Assembly (NCBI GenBank): GCA_005804885.1
Contig: SYOX01000333.1
Span: forward strand, 1 to 64,000
Direction of reading: 5' to 3'
Source: Pseudomonadota bacterium
GTDB taxonomy: Bacteria > Myxococcota_A > Bradymonadia > Bradymonadales > GCA-2716585
Length of the DNA stretch: 64,000 nucleotides
Shown: positions 27,301-35,685 of the stretch, piece by piece
Position numbering within the stretch: position 1 is the stretch's first letter
How the letters are laid out: each line of letters begins with the position of its first letter
Notes under the pieces: model-generated
The model's database searches: none
What the model was told of the DNA's origin: nothing
What the model saw: the letters and a program-made list of their open reading frames with translations, nothing else
Translations under genes and position numbers: made by a program

Positions 27301-27543
27301 GTCGGCGAGCCCCCCAACACGCAGGCCGTCGGCGCCGAGATCACGATCGAGGCCGGCGGCCGCAAGCTCCGCCGTCAGATCTCCTGCGGCGGCGACTACC
27401 TCGGCCAGCAGTCGTGGCCGGTGATCGTCGGCCTTGGGTCGGCGACCTCGGCGTCGGTGGAGGTGCGCTGGCCGAACGGGGCGACGCGGCGATGGCCGAA
27501 GGTGGCCCTCGATCGCGTCGAGGTCTTCTCACAGGCGCCCTGA
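24310..27543 (+). CDS. CRTAC1-like FG-GAP/VCBS and ASPIC/UnbV lipoprotein
   Basis: 1077 residues from the ATG at 24310. Lipobox LCAC (Cys21) and an Ala/Gly linker. Residues 70-520 are largely helical with no known domain. From about 550 there are FG-GAP/VCBS repeats with calcium-type loops (AAGDLNGDGHPDLFIGG, DREGDGDLDLLILR, FDFDGDGWLDIYVG, DHDGDGDLDLHIAND, DIDLDGDLDLVVNN), forming a beta-propeller. The C-terminal 90 residues are an ASPIC/UnbV domain (NRWLGLRLVGEPP ... VGLGSATSASVEVRWPNG). Such proteins are surface or secreted adhesion or binding proteins. The long helical N-terminal half is unusual and could be a separate binding module. Confidence 0.86.
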   Translation: MHPEHSSPWIILIFMVILCACRAEQPSPGAAKADAGVAEGTARSGVAGDAGGAPQGEVGKAADVGAAQGDVGEPTGHAASARRIVAAIKALETTRDVTCWTSFRQLDAFVATKEVSDYATLTKIAAIKSLARALWTRASEAAPGALIDAKSVQAVASLEAVALPEERRAALGSLAGELGLKAFSDYRKTSEHWRVVLALVQDELRQPGGLKPLGAEAEEALADMVTALSLELLVVAGERATIGKSPFIEAEHVRQSYEQLADKYKLRSPAPATPAPTSKEGLAAIEPVTGALIEAKIAALLHYNKSEGSVRGDLQRISQIPIDEAAVEPLVAMVRDLGRVVARGIEPMRADNYLAGAVADEGPKGGLVDRKGGAGGGAGGADPAREGLDYIDPVTVENITGQLFPHLMMANGDILLRFEPNPGMVTSADLKPQEVRLLDHQMNAVRDTAIHWLVMRELFQERPFAMDPFAAEILSEVLSMAMTLHFRRAQTLARQLGKAAIDQDVVSRVQARSYVMVPPVEAAPPTWDAAKVKKKAEVMGRLPEALFEDVTAAAGLPVKLDLEGAKAGLGDIQTVMGAGIAAGDLNGDGHPDLFIGGEGLGRLYVNRGAAAPGQFEDATAAWGVPPGLKDARAALFFDREGDGDLDLLILRSREPSLLLEQREGRFVDVAAGLGFVPGRGAHAASIFDFDGDGWLDIYVGFYGSAECNRGSCAGHNLPSLDGLNGTPNQLWRQKPGGAGFEEVGGVAGVDSRGWTLASLAFDHDGDGDLDLHIANDFGANFFYENKGGGRFEDISALTGTGDRGSGMNVSVTDVNTDGQWDFYITNIDMFSKNIKVVFPTDEKTINIDDATLRSFRYISGNKLYVRQSGGRYASEEQARFEPGDRGWSWAGIFFDLENDGDEDLYLSNGWIEGSYAHGQQNQLFIHDAGTFYLRPPASEIPGAPGRPESFPGNSRSVVAADIDLDGDLDLVVNNFRQPPVVLRNLQPGKNRWLGLRLVGEPPNTQAVGAEITIEAGGRKLRRQISCGGDYLGQQSWPVIVGLGSATSASVEVRWPNGATRRWPKVALDRVEVFSQAP

Positions 27544-27713
27544 GCGTGGCGCGGGCTCGCGTCACCTTGACTGGATCGCCGGGTTGCTTGAAAAGGGGGG
27601 GGGGACTTGAGGGTGCGCCGTGGCCTCGCGCTCTGGTCGTGTCGGCCGCGAGAGGGTTCTTGTCAGTAACTCGGCGTATTGTTTGCGTAATATCATCATC
27701 ATGGGGGGGCTGG

Positions 27714-28337
27714 ATGAGCTCACGGCGGGCGCTTCTTATTTCCTGGGTTTGTCTCTCGATGGTCGCGGTCGGCTGCGTCCACCCAGGTCGCAACAGCCTG
27801 GTCTTCCCGGGAGGCCCCAGCGCGGGCGAGTCCGGGGCCAGCAAGAGCGACAGCGGCGACTCGGGCAGCGGCCAGCAGAGCGACGACAGCAGCAAGAGCG
27901 ACAGCAGCAAGAGCGACAGCGGCCAGAGCGAGAACATCCTGAGCACGACCGTCGTCGTGTCGGTGCTGGCCCTCGGGGCGCTGATCGTCGTCGGCGTGCT
28001 TGCGATCAGCGACACGAGCCAGCAGAGCACGCGCCAAAGGGCGCAGCAGTACCTCCAGGAGCACCGCCGCACGGTCCAGATGGCGCTCAGCCAGGGGTCG
28101 GGGCCGATGATCGACGACATCGCCATGAGCCTGTCGCTGCCCGCCGAGCACCTGCCGCGCCTCGGGGCGGCGGTCCAGCGCCAGCGGCCCGGGCTGAGCG
28201 CGTACTTGAGCGACGGCGTGGTGACGATCGAGGAGGCCGAGGGCTTCTGCGCGGCGCTGGTGAAGGCCATCGACGCCGATCCGGTGCTGTCGCCCTACGT
28301 GGTCGCCTTGAGCGACAAGCTGGTCGAGTCCCTCTGA
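27714..28337 (+). CDS. DUF3015-like small lipoprotein
   Basis: 207 residues. MSSRRALLISWVCLSMVAVG ends in lipobox Cys21, followed by a Ser/Asp/Lys/Gly low-complexity stretch (repeated SKSDS) and a second hydrophobic segment at about 80-98 (STTVVVSVLALGALIVVGVL). The C-terminal half (QQYLQEHRRTVQMALSQGSG, SLSLPAEHLPRLGAAVQ, VTIEEAEGFCAALVKAI) resembles what I know of DUF3015. The stop is 8 bases before the DUF4105 gene, a pairing seen elsewhere, which supports the assignment. A run of ten G lies upstream at 27595-27604. Confidence 0.7.
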   Translation: MSSRRALLISWVCLSMVAVGCVHPGRNSLVFPGGPSAGESGASKSDSGDSGSGQQSDDSSKSDSSKSDSGQSENILSTTVVVSVLALGALIVVGVLAISDTSQQSTRQRAQQYLQEHRRTVQMALSQGSGPMIDDIAMSLSLPAEHLPRLGAAVQRQRPGLSAYLSDGVVTIEEAEGFCAALVKAIDADPVLSPYVVALSDKLVESL

Positions 28338-28345
28338 GACCGCCG

Positions 28346-30493
28346 ATGCGTCTGTGCGCGTGGTTGCTCCCGCTGGCCGCTCTGATCGCCTCGGAGGCCC
28401 GCGCCGCCGATCCGCTGGCCGAGATGGAGGCGCGCCTGCCCAGGTCGCTGCGCGCCATGGCCCAGCCGCCGCCAGACCTTTCCCGCTTCGAGGCCGATGA
28501 TCCCAGGCGAGCCCAGGGCTTCCTGGTGGTGCTGGCCCAGCGCCTCGACGCCATCGAAGGTTACAGCCGCGACCCTGCGTGGCTGGCGATCATGGGGTGG
28601 GGGAGTCCGGGGGAGACGGGCCTGACGTGGTCGAGCGCCGCGCTTGAGGAGGCCGCCGGGCGCTACCCGACGTCCGGCGGGAAGGCCGATCCCAGGGCGG
28701 ACTTCGCCGCCTCGGTCGCGCTGGCGTGGAGCGCGCCGGACTTCAGCTGCCGCTTCCCGCTGCGCGCCCGCTTCCTGTCCGAGCGCGGCCTCATCCCCGC
28801 CCCGCTGCCTCTGGACACGGGCGGCTGCCCGAGCTTCGAAGCCTGGGCCGCGCTGGACGCCATCGAGGGCGTCGAGCTCATCTTCACCACCCCGAGCTGG
28901 AGCGATCCGGCGGCCACCGCAGGCCACGTCCTCCTGCGCCTGCGCGCCCGCCAGGATCTCGGCGTCGTCAGCCCGACGACCGAGCGCGTGCTGAGCTACG
29001 CCGTCGACCTGAGCCTCCCCGAGAACAACGAGTGGCGCCTCTTCAAGGGCCTCGTCGGGATCCACAAGGGCCAGCTCCTCTTCAACGAGGGCTGGGAGGT
29101 CGCCCACCGCTACAACACCCTTGAGCAGCGCGACACCCTCATCTACGACCTGAGGCTCTCCAGGCGCGAGCTGCGCGATCTGATGGCGCAGCTCTGGGTC
29201 CAGCGCGAGGCCGAGAGCCGCATCCCCTATTACTTTTTCTCCATCAACTGCGCCAGGATGACCTACGACGCGCTGCGCGCCGTGCTCCCCGAGTTGAGGC
29301 GGCGTCCGGCGTGGTTCGCCCACCCCCATGAGGTCATCAGCGCGCTGATGGCCGCCGGGCGCCTCACCCCGCGCGGCGTCCACCGATCGCGCCGCAGCAA
29401 GGCGCTGATCGCCGAGGGCGCCCGCGAGCGGCTGGCCGAGGCCCTGATCCCGGTTGTGGGCTTCGCCGCGCTCTACGAGGCGCGCTGGGAGCCCGTCGAG
29501 GTCCGCGAGGCGGCCCTGAGGCGCTTTGCGTCCGTGGCGCGGCTCGACGCCCTGACGCCCGCCCGCCGCGCGGCGCTGACCGAGTACCTCGACGCGCTCA
29601 TCGACATCGAGAACCACGCGCTCGACGCCGATCTGGGGGTCTTCAACGACGCGCTCACCAGCGGCGCGCTCGACGCCGCGCTCGAGCTGCGGGCGCAGCT
29701 CCCGATCCAGCTCGCGCGGCGCGAGGACCCCTTCCCCGAGGGCGCGATCAAGGTCAGCGGCTCCCGTCGGGCCAGGGCGCGCGCTGGCGTCAACCAGGAT
29801 CTCCAGCCCGTCGCGCGGCTGCGCCTGAGCGTGGTGGACGAGCAGCCCGGCGAGCCTCGGCAGGTCGATCTCAGGCGCAGCTCGCGCTTCGAGTTCTTGA
29901 GCTCGGAGACGGCGATCCGCTGGGACGGCGCCGAGGCCAGGCTCGACGAGGCTCGCCTGACGCTGCTGTCCACGGCCAACTACGGCACCCACGTGCGGAC
30001 GACCGAGGGCTGGCTCTCCAGCAGGACGGGCTTCGCCCTGGATCTCAGCGTCCAGTCCCTCCCGAGCCAGGGCGTCCCCTTCGGGCTCTGGCTGCGCGTC
30101 GGCGAGAGCCTGACGCTGGCCCACAGCGACGACGACACGGCGGTGCTCGCGGTCGGCCTGGACCTCGCCCTGGCCTCCTTTGCCCACCAGGGCGCAGGCC
30201 CGCGCGGCGCCCAAGGCCCCGTCGGGCAAGTCGACGCCATCAGGGCGGGGGTCGGCGCGTGGGCGGAGCTGGCGCTGCCGCTCTCGGCCGAGGGCCTCCA
30301 CCCGCTGCGCCTCTGGGGTCGGGCGACGCCCTCGCTCAACCTCGCCGGGCCGCTCTTCGAGCTTGAGCTGCGCGCCAGCCTCGATCTGCTCCTCTCGCGC
30401 GATCGCGGGTGGATGGCGGGGCCCTTCTTCCAGCTCAACAGCGGCCTCGTGGCTGCGGACGGCTGGATCGGTGGCTTGTCCCTGAGCTATTGA
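28346..30493 (+). CDS. DUF4105 (Lnb N-terminal periplasmic domain) protein
   Basis: 715 residues. MRLCAWLLPLAALIASEARA is a cleavable signal peptide. The central region has the DUF4105 signature: TPSWSDPAATAGHVLLRLRA (conserved His), LFKGLVGIHKGQLLFNEGWE, RYNTLEQRDTLIYDLRLS and YYFFSINCARMTYDAL (conserved Cys), which together suggest a Cys/His papain-like (NlpC/P60-type) site. The C-terminal 250 residues are beta-strand rich (TRTGFALDLSVQ, LRLWGRATPSLNL) and may form a barrel. Directly follows the DUF3015-like gene. Likely cell-envelope located; substrate unknown. Confidence 0.82.
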   Translation: MRLCAWLLPLAALIASEARAADPLAEMEARLPRSLRAMAQPPPDLSRFEADDPRRAQGFLVVLAQRLDAIEGYSRDPAWLAIMGWGSPGETGLTWSSAALEEAAGRYPTSGGKADPRADFAASVALAWSAPDFSCRFPLRARFLSERGLIPAPLPLDTGGCPSFEAWAALDAIEGVELIFTTPSWSDPAATAGHVLLRLRARQDLGVVSPTTERVLSYAVDLSLPENNEWRLFKGLVGIHKGQLLFNEGWEVAHRYNTLEQRDTLIYDLRLSRRELRDLMAQLWVQREAESRIPYYFFSINCARMTYDALRAVLPELRRRPAWFAHPHEVISALMAAGRLTPRGVHRSRRSKALIAEGARERLAEALIPVVGFAALYEARWEPVEVREAALRRFASVARLDALTPARRAALTEYLDALIDIENHALDADLGVFNDALTSGALDAALELRAQLPIQLARREDPFPEGAIKVSGSRRARARAGVNQDLQPVARLRLSVVDEQPGEPRQVDLRRSSRFEFLSSETAIRWDGAEARLDEARLTLLSTANYGTHVRTTEGWLSSRTGFALDLSVQSLPSQGVPFGLWLRVGESLTLAHSDDDTAVLAVGLDLALASFAHQGAGPRGAQGPVGQVDAIRAGVGAWAELALPLSAEGLHPLRLWGRATPSLNLAGPLFELELRASLDLLLSRDRGWMAGPFFQLNSGLVAADGWIGGLSLSY

Positions 30494-30558
30494 GGGCGCG
30501 CCGGAGGGGGCCATGATCGCGTAATTACAGCACAACTGGCCGCATGGAGCGGCGGGTC

Positions 30559-30587
30559 TTGACAGGAGCGCGGCGCTCTTCTGTTAT
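30559..30587 (+). promoter_or_regulatory. Sigma-70-type promoter for the PPC-repeat lipoprotein
   Basis: TTGACA at 30559-30564, exactly 17 bases of spacing, then TGTTAT at 30582-30587. The -35 is perfect and the -10 matches four of six positions. The predicted transcription start is about 30594, giving a leader of roughly 120 bases before the ATG at 30717. It is the clearest promoter in the window. Confidence 0.6.
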
Positions 30588-30716
30588 GGGGGTGTATGAG
30601 CGCCAGCACGGGCGGCGCCGCGCCTGGGCGCGGGGTGCCAGCGGACAGCCGACGATCTCCAAGGGCGAAGATGGGGTGGCCTCAAGGGGCCATGGACAGT
30701 ATCGAGGGTGAAGAGA

Positions 30717-33272
30717 ATGCGAGCGGTCAAGGTGGGATGGGGCGTGAGGCCGGCGGGCTTGTGGTGCGCGCTGGCGCTGGTCGGGGCCTTCTGGGCCGCG
30801 TGCGGGGACGAGGCGGTCAACACGGCGCCGCAGTTCATCGGGATCGAGCCGGAGTATCGGATCAGCGTCGGTGAGACGCTGACGATCAACGTCTCGGCCA
30901 AGGACGCCGAGGGGGACAACTTCACGCTGGCGATGGAGAGCGGCCCGCCGGGCTCGGACTTCGTCGTCAGCGGCTTCGGGCGCTTCGTGTGGACGCCGCA
31001 GGCCCAGGACGGCGAGTCGGGCGGCAAGCCCTTCGACGTGGTCTTCTCGGCGGTGGACGCCAAGGGCGCGCGCGGGACCTTCCGGGCGACGATCCTGGTG
31101 TCGCCCAGCGAGGGCGAGATCCGCTTCACGACGAGCAACAGCCGGGTGCTGGACCTGACGCGCAATGACACGCTGGTGGCGCGCGTCTCGGTGCAGCGCG
31201 AGGACGTCACGGAGGTCAACTTCGGCCTGGAGAACATGCCGGCGGGGATGACCTTGACGCAGGCCGGCGGCAAGTCTGCCGAGCTGCGCTGGACGCCGGA
31301 GCAGGACCAGATCGCCAGCAAGCTGATCTGGGGCGCGACGATCACGGCCGCGGCGGGCGATGGCATAAAAGCCTTGCAAAACATGACCTTGACGCTCGTG
31401 GCCAAGAACTGCGGCGAGGGCGCCACGCAGGTCCAGCACACGCCGATGGGGGATCAGCGCGGCGCGGGGGATTACGCCATCGAGGCCCAGATCGTCACCC
31501 CGGACGGCTCGCCGGCCAGAGCGACGCTCTTCTCAAGGCTGGGCGGCGACCCGAACGACTCGGGCGGCTTCGACGGCACGCCGATGGAGAACACGGGCGG
31601 CGACACCTGGCGGGCGATCATCCGCAACCCGGGCGCCGTGGCCGGCCAGCCCAAGGACATCTACTACTTCGTCGTGGCCCACAGCGACTCGGATCGCAAC
31701 CTCGGGTGTCTGGCCAGGGCGCCGGCCCAGGGCCTCAACAGCTTCGCGGCCTTCGCGGCCGGCGACGAGTCCTGCCGCTCGGACGCCTTCGAGCCCAACG
31801 ACAGCTCGGGCGCGGCCGCCGTGCTGACCTCCGACACCCAGGGCGTCAGCCTGGCCAGCGGTCAGCTTGAGGCTTACGGGCTGGCCATCTGCGAGGGCGA
31901 CAAGGACCTCTTCGCCGTCGATCTGGAGCCCAACCAGGGGGCAAGCGTCCTGATCACCTACAACTCGGAGGTCGGGAACATGCACCTGCGGGGCTTCGAC
32001 AAGGACGGCCAGACGGTGCTGCTGGAGTCCACGGACATGTTCGCCAACGAGTCCTCGATCCTGCTGCCCGCGGCCACCGCGGGGCGCTACTTCATCGAGG
32101 TCAGCGGCGACCCCCAGGGCTATCGCCTCTACCTGAGCCTGCGCGAGGGCGTCGACCCGAACTGCATCGACAACCAGTTCGAGCCCAACGAGTTCGCCAC
32201 CTCCGCGCCCGTCCTGCCGCCGGGCACCTACGACGACCTCCAGATCTGCCCCGGCGACAAGGACTACTTCGGCGTCACGATCCCCCCGAGCCACACGCTG
32301 ACGGCCCGCATCCTCTTCCGACACGCCGACGGCGACCTCGACTTCTTCCTGCGAGATCGCGACGAGCGCCCCGTGGCCTCCTCGGGCAGCAGCTCGGACA
32401 ACGAGCAGGTCGTCTTCCACAACGACGGCATGAGCGGCCTCGGGTCGAGCTTCACCCTGGAGGTGCGCCCCGTCAACGGCGCGGCCGCCCCCTACGTGTT
32501 GGAGATCGAGCTGGTCGAGCAGGAGGAGGGCGCCTGCCAGCCCGACTTCTTCGAGCCCAACAACACCGCCGACGAGGCCGACGACGTCCCCATCGACGGG
32601 GGCATCAACAACTCGAACGTCTCGATGTGCAGCGACGAGGACTTCTACGCCATCGCCCTCCAGGCTGGCGACCCGCTCAGCGCCACGATCCGCTTCGAAC
32701 ACGCCACCTCGGACCTCGACATGGAGATCCTCGGTCCCAACCGCGAGCGCCTGGCCGCCTCGGAGGGCGTCGAGGACCAGGAGCAGATCGAGTTGACGGC
32801 TTCGACCGCTGGCAACCACTACGTCCACGTCTACCGCTACAGCCCGATGGGCGATCAGGACTACAACCTGACCGTCCGCGTCGGCGAGGAGGGCGGCAAC
32901 AACCGCCCCACCGACTGCGAGGCCGACACCAACGAGGAGAACGGCGCCCGCGCCCTGGCCCAGCCCGTCGACGAGGCCCAGACCACCAACGTCGGCCTGT
33001 GCGGCGCCGACACCGACTGGTTCGTCATCTTCCCCAGCGCCAACGACACCGTCCTGGGCACCCTGACCATCGTCCCGTTGAACGGCGGCAACCTCGCCGA
33101 CGTCCGCTTCGAACTGGTCAACAACAGCGACTCGGTCCTGGCCACCGGCCAGCTCTCCGGCAGCACCTCCGAGCTTGAGTTCCGCGTCCCCAGCGGCGGC
33201 CCCCACTTCCTGCGCATCACCAACACCGGCAGCAGCGGCTTCATCTACGACCTCGAAGCCATCAGCCTCTGA
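30717..33272 (+). CDS. Lipoprotein with Ig-like and multiple PPC domains
   Basis: 851 residues from the ATG at 30717 (GAGGG upstream; GTG at 30708 is an alternative). The signal ends in WAAC (lipobox). N-terminal residues 20-220 contain two cadherin/Ig-like segments (NTAPQFIGIEPEYRISVGET, DGESGGKPFDVVFSAVDAKG). From about 350 there are four PPC-type modules, each with FEPNDSS/FEPNEFA/FEPNNTA-type starts, CxGDKD(L/Y)F or CSDEDFY and GDLDFFL or SDLDMEI blocks. No catalytic domain is present, so a surface scaffold or binding role is most likely; PPC domains usually sit on secreted peptidases. Confidence 0.83.
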   Translation: MRAVKVGWGVRPAGLWCALALVGAFWAACGDEAVNTAPQFIGIEPEYRISVGETLTINVSAKDAEGDNFTLAMESGPPGSDFVVSGFGRFVWTPQAQDGESGGKPFDVVFSAVDAKGARGTFRATILVSPSEGEIRFTTSNSRVLDLTRNDTLVARVSVQREDVTEVNFGLENMPAGMTLTQAGGKSAELRWTPEQDQIASKLIWGATITAAAGDGIKALQNMTLTLVAKNCGEGATQVQHTPMGDQRGAGDYAIEAQIVTPDGSPARATLFSRLGGDPNDSGGFDGTPMENTGGDTWRAIIRNPGAVAGQPKDIYYFVVAHSDSDRNLGCLARAPAQGLNSFAAFAAGDESCRSDAFEPNDSSGAAAVLTSDTQGVSLASGQLEAYGLAICEGDKDLFAVDLEPNQGASVLITYNSEVGNMHLRGFDKDGQTVLLESTDMFANESSILLPAATAGRYFIEVSGDPQGYRLYLSLREGVDPNCIDNQFEPNEFATSAPVLPPGTYDDLQICPGDKDYFGVTIPPSHTLTARILFRHADGDLDFFLRDRDERPVASSGSSSDNEQVVFHNDGMSGLGSSFTLEVRPVNGAAAPYVLEIELVEQEEGACQPDFFEPNNTADEADDVPIDGGINNSNVSMCSDEDFYAIALQAGDPLSATIRFEHATSDLDMEILGPNRERLAASEGVEDQEQIELTASTAGNHYVHVYRYSPMGDQDYNLTVRVGEEGGNNRPTDCEADTNEENGARALAQPVDEAQTTNVGLCGADTDWFVIFPSANDTVLGTLTIVPLNGGNLADVRFELVNNSDSVLATGQLSGSTSELEFRVPSGGPHFLRITNTGSSGFIYDLEAISL

Positions 33273-33501
33273 TCCTCCCCCTCGCCCCCTCCTGCCGGAG
33301 ATCGCCATCAGGCGGCGGGGCTGGAGCGAAGATCATTGCCGGAGCTGTCGTTGCTCTTGACCTGGCAAGAGGCTTCAGCGATGTGGCGCGTTCTCCCTCT
33401 GTATCTGTTATGATTTTTAACCCTGATGCTTTCAATTCATCGGTAAATCTGAAGCTGGGTAGCGGCGGCTGTTCTGGTGGAGAGGCTGAGGTGGGGTGGG
33501 A

Positions 33502-35559
33502 TTACCGAACGTCCACTGTGAAGGTGTGGAGCGTCGTGCCGTTGGGGCGATCCTTGACGACCCCAGCCTTGCGCCCCACCTCGAACCGAGGTGTGCATTG
33601 GAAACGATGGTGGGTCGTGTCGTCCCCATCGATGTCCACCAGATCAGCGCACTGTTCAATGAAGAAGGCTAGCGAATTCGGCAGGTTGCAGCCGATAACT
33701 GTGAAGGTTGTGCTCTGGTTCAACGAGGCGCTCAGTGGCAAGACGCTATGGACATTGACCCCATTGCAGTGGACATCGACCTCGAAGGTGAAGAGCGTCG
33801 TGCCGTTGGGGCGATCCTTGACGACCCCAGCCTTGCGCCCCACCTCGAACCGAGGCGTGCACTGGAACTGCCGTTGCGTGCTGTCGCCGTCGAGGGAGAC
33901 GAGGTCGGCGCACTGATCGATGAAGAAGGCCAGGGTGCTGGGCAGCTCGGTGCCGCGCACGGTGAAGATCGTCTCCCGCCCCAGTTCGACGCGGGTGGGC
34001 GAGACGCTGGTGACCGACACTGACATGGGCACGTCACAGATCCCCCACTGGCAGCGGTCGTTGCAATTGCGCGTCCCACCCTCGCCGCAGGCCTCAGAAC
34101 TCCCCGGCTGGCAGCCTGACTCCCCCGAGCAGGTTGACCAGTCCGACCAGACCCCGTCGTTGCAGCTGCGCGTGCGGGTCCCCGAGTTACAGGACCCGCA
34201 CGCCTGGCTGGAAGGCCCTTCGCACATCGCAGGCGCGCAGTCGTCCGAGACTTCGAAGAGGCCAGGGGCCGTCCCTCGGCGCGAGTCGGAGTTGGCGTAG
34301 GTCACCGCCCGGGGGCCAGGCGAGGCGCCGTCCAGAACCCGCGCCAACACGGACACCTCGGAGTCGCTGATGACGAGGCGGTTGGTCAACTCGATGTCGT
34401 CCATATGCACCCTGACGCCTTGGACGGGGTCCTCCTTGAGGCAGGTACCCCGGATGGTCATCTGGCTCGTCTCCCCCGGACAGAGGCTGCCGGGAGAGAT
34501 GCTGGTGACTTGGGGATCACACGGCTGGCCCGTGATGCAGATGCCAGCGTCGCAGGACTCCTCATCATCACACTGGGAGTCCAGGACGCACTCCAGCGTC
34601 GAGTTGGGGACCCGCAACCAGCCCAGCACCGGATAAGCCCCATTGCTCGCCAGCGGGTTCACCCGGTAGCCCCCCCCTGTCTGGCTCATGTTGATTCGGT
34701 GGTTGCCGTCCGCGTCGTTGTGGAAATAGTTCTGCTGGATGATCTGGATATGATCCTCCGACACGGCCCGCACGATCGCCACATGGCCCACCCCTGGGCT
34801 GTCGAAGACGATGATGTCGCCGGGCTGAGGCGGCGTCGAGCTGCCGTTGGGGTAGCGCTCCAGCGTCCGCCCAGCAGGTAACGCGGGGTCGAGCCAATAG
34901 TACTTGGCGCTCCCATTGCCGTTGAGCGAGTCATAGCCCAGCGCCTCGGCATAGAAACGCACGACGTACTCCACGCACTGAAAGTGAAAGCCATAGGTTC
35001 CGATGCTGCGCCCGTTGTCCACCCCATACCAGCACTCGGGCGCAGGCTCGCAGGACACATAGTTCGAGTAGGCCTTCACTCCCCGATACTCACCCACGAC
35101 CGCCCCATAGGGCTTGCGGGAAGGGTCGCTTCCACCAACCTCGCGCACGGACTCAAAGTTCGGGTCCTGGTCAAAGGGGCTGTCCGAGGACTGATCGCCC
35201 TCATGGTCGCAGTCCTGGCAAACCTCCACACAGTGATCCTCGACAGCAGGCTCACAGACACGGATATCATCGTTGTTGACTTCATTGTTGAGATCATCAT
35301 TGTTGGGCGCGCCATCATCCTCGCACCGGCACTCCCCCCAGGCCGCGCCCCCATCGACGCACACCTGCACGCCCTCCAGGGCGCTGCTGCACAGGCAGCC
35401 TTGCGTCTCCCCAGGCACGCAGACCCCCACCCCGTCTCCTGGAGAGTCATCGCCGCACCCGACCAGCACCCCCGCCGACCACAGCACCCCCGCCAGCACG
35501 AGCCCCCGCTTCCAGCGGCCCCACCGGTAGATCAATAAATCCGATGAGTTGGTGAACAT
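33502..35559 (-). CDS. CHAP-domain lipoprotein with duplicated C-terminal domain
   Basis: 685 residues. Hydrophobic segment then LVGC (Cys35); the start at 35559 gives a long n-region. A Cys-rich module follows at 47-79 and an Asn/Asp linker at 85-98. The CHAP amidase/peptidase domain spans about 150-290, with Cys195 in GFHFQCVEYVVRF and His259 in PGVGHVAIVRAV, and STPPQPGDIIVFDS between them. Then a small Cys module, an IPT/TIG-like domain, a thrombospondin-like Cys stretch (WSDWSTCSG), and two near-identical TIG-like C-terminal repeats (IDQCADLV / IEQCADLV). Probably a surface peptidoglycan hydrolase or adhesin. Confidence 0.85.
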   Translation of the reverse strand: MFTNSSDLLIYRWGRWKRGLVLAGVLWSAGVLVGCGDDSPGDGVGVCVPGETQGCLCSSALEGVQVCVDGGAAWGECRCEDDGAPNNDDLNNEVNNDDIRVCEPAVEDHCVEVCQDCDHEGDQSSDSPFDQDPNFESVREVGGSDPSRKPYGAVVGEYRGVKAYSNYVSCEPAPECWYGVDNGRSIGTYGFHFQCVEYVVRFYAEALGYDSLNGNGSAKYYWLDPALPAGRTLERYPNGSSTPPQPGDIIVFDSPGVGHVAIVRAVSEDHIQIIQQNYFHNDADGNHRINMSQTGGGYRVNPLASNGAYPVLGWLRVPNSTLECVLDSQCDDEESCDAGICITGQPCDPQVTSISPGSLCPGETSQMTIRGTCLKEDPVQGVRVHMDDIELTNRLVISDSEVSVLARVLDGASPGPRAVTYANSDSRRGTAPGLFEVSDDCAPAMCEGPSSQACGSCNSGTRTRSCNDGVWSDWSTCSGESGCQPGSSEACGEGGTRNCNDRCQWGICDVPMSVSVTSVSPTRVELGRETIFTVRGTELPSTLAFFIDQCADLVSLDGDSTQRQFQCTPRFEVGRKAGVVKDRPNGTTLFTFEVDVHCNGVNVHSVLPLSASLNQSTTFTVIGCNLPNSLAFFIEQCADLVDIDGDDTTHHRFQCTPRFEVGRKAGVVKDRPNGTTLHTFTVDVR
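33529..33855. repeat. 63-bp perfect direct duplication inside the CHAP lipoprotein gene
   Basis: Positions 33529-33591 and 33793-33855 are identical over 63 bases, offset 264 bases (88 codons), in frame. They encode the end of the duplicated TIG-like domain (PRFEVGRKAGVVKDRPNGTT). The flanking parts of the two domain copies have diverged, so this segment is either very recently copied or homogenised by gene conversion. Confidence 0.9.
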
Positions 35560-35685
35560 TTCTTAAACCTCGATGTGGGTGGTTGAGGAGATCACGGAGA
35601 CCTCCTGGCTCAAGATTGAGGAAGGGCGGCGAGGTGAAGGATCAAAAAAGGCCTGCCGCCCCGTCAGAAACACGGCGATGGAGCA

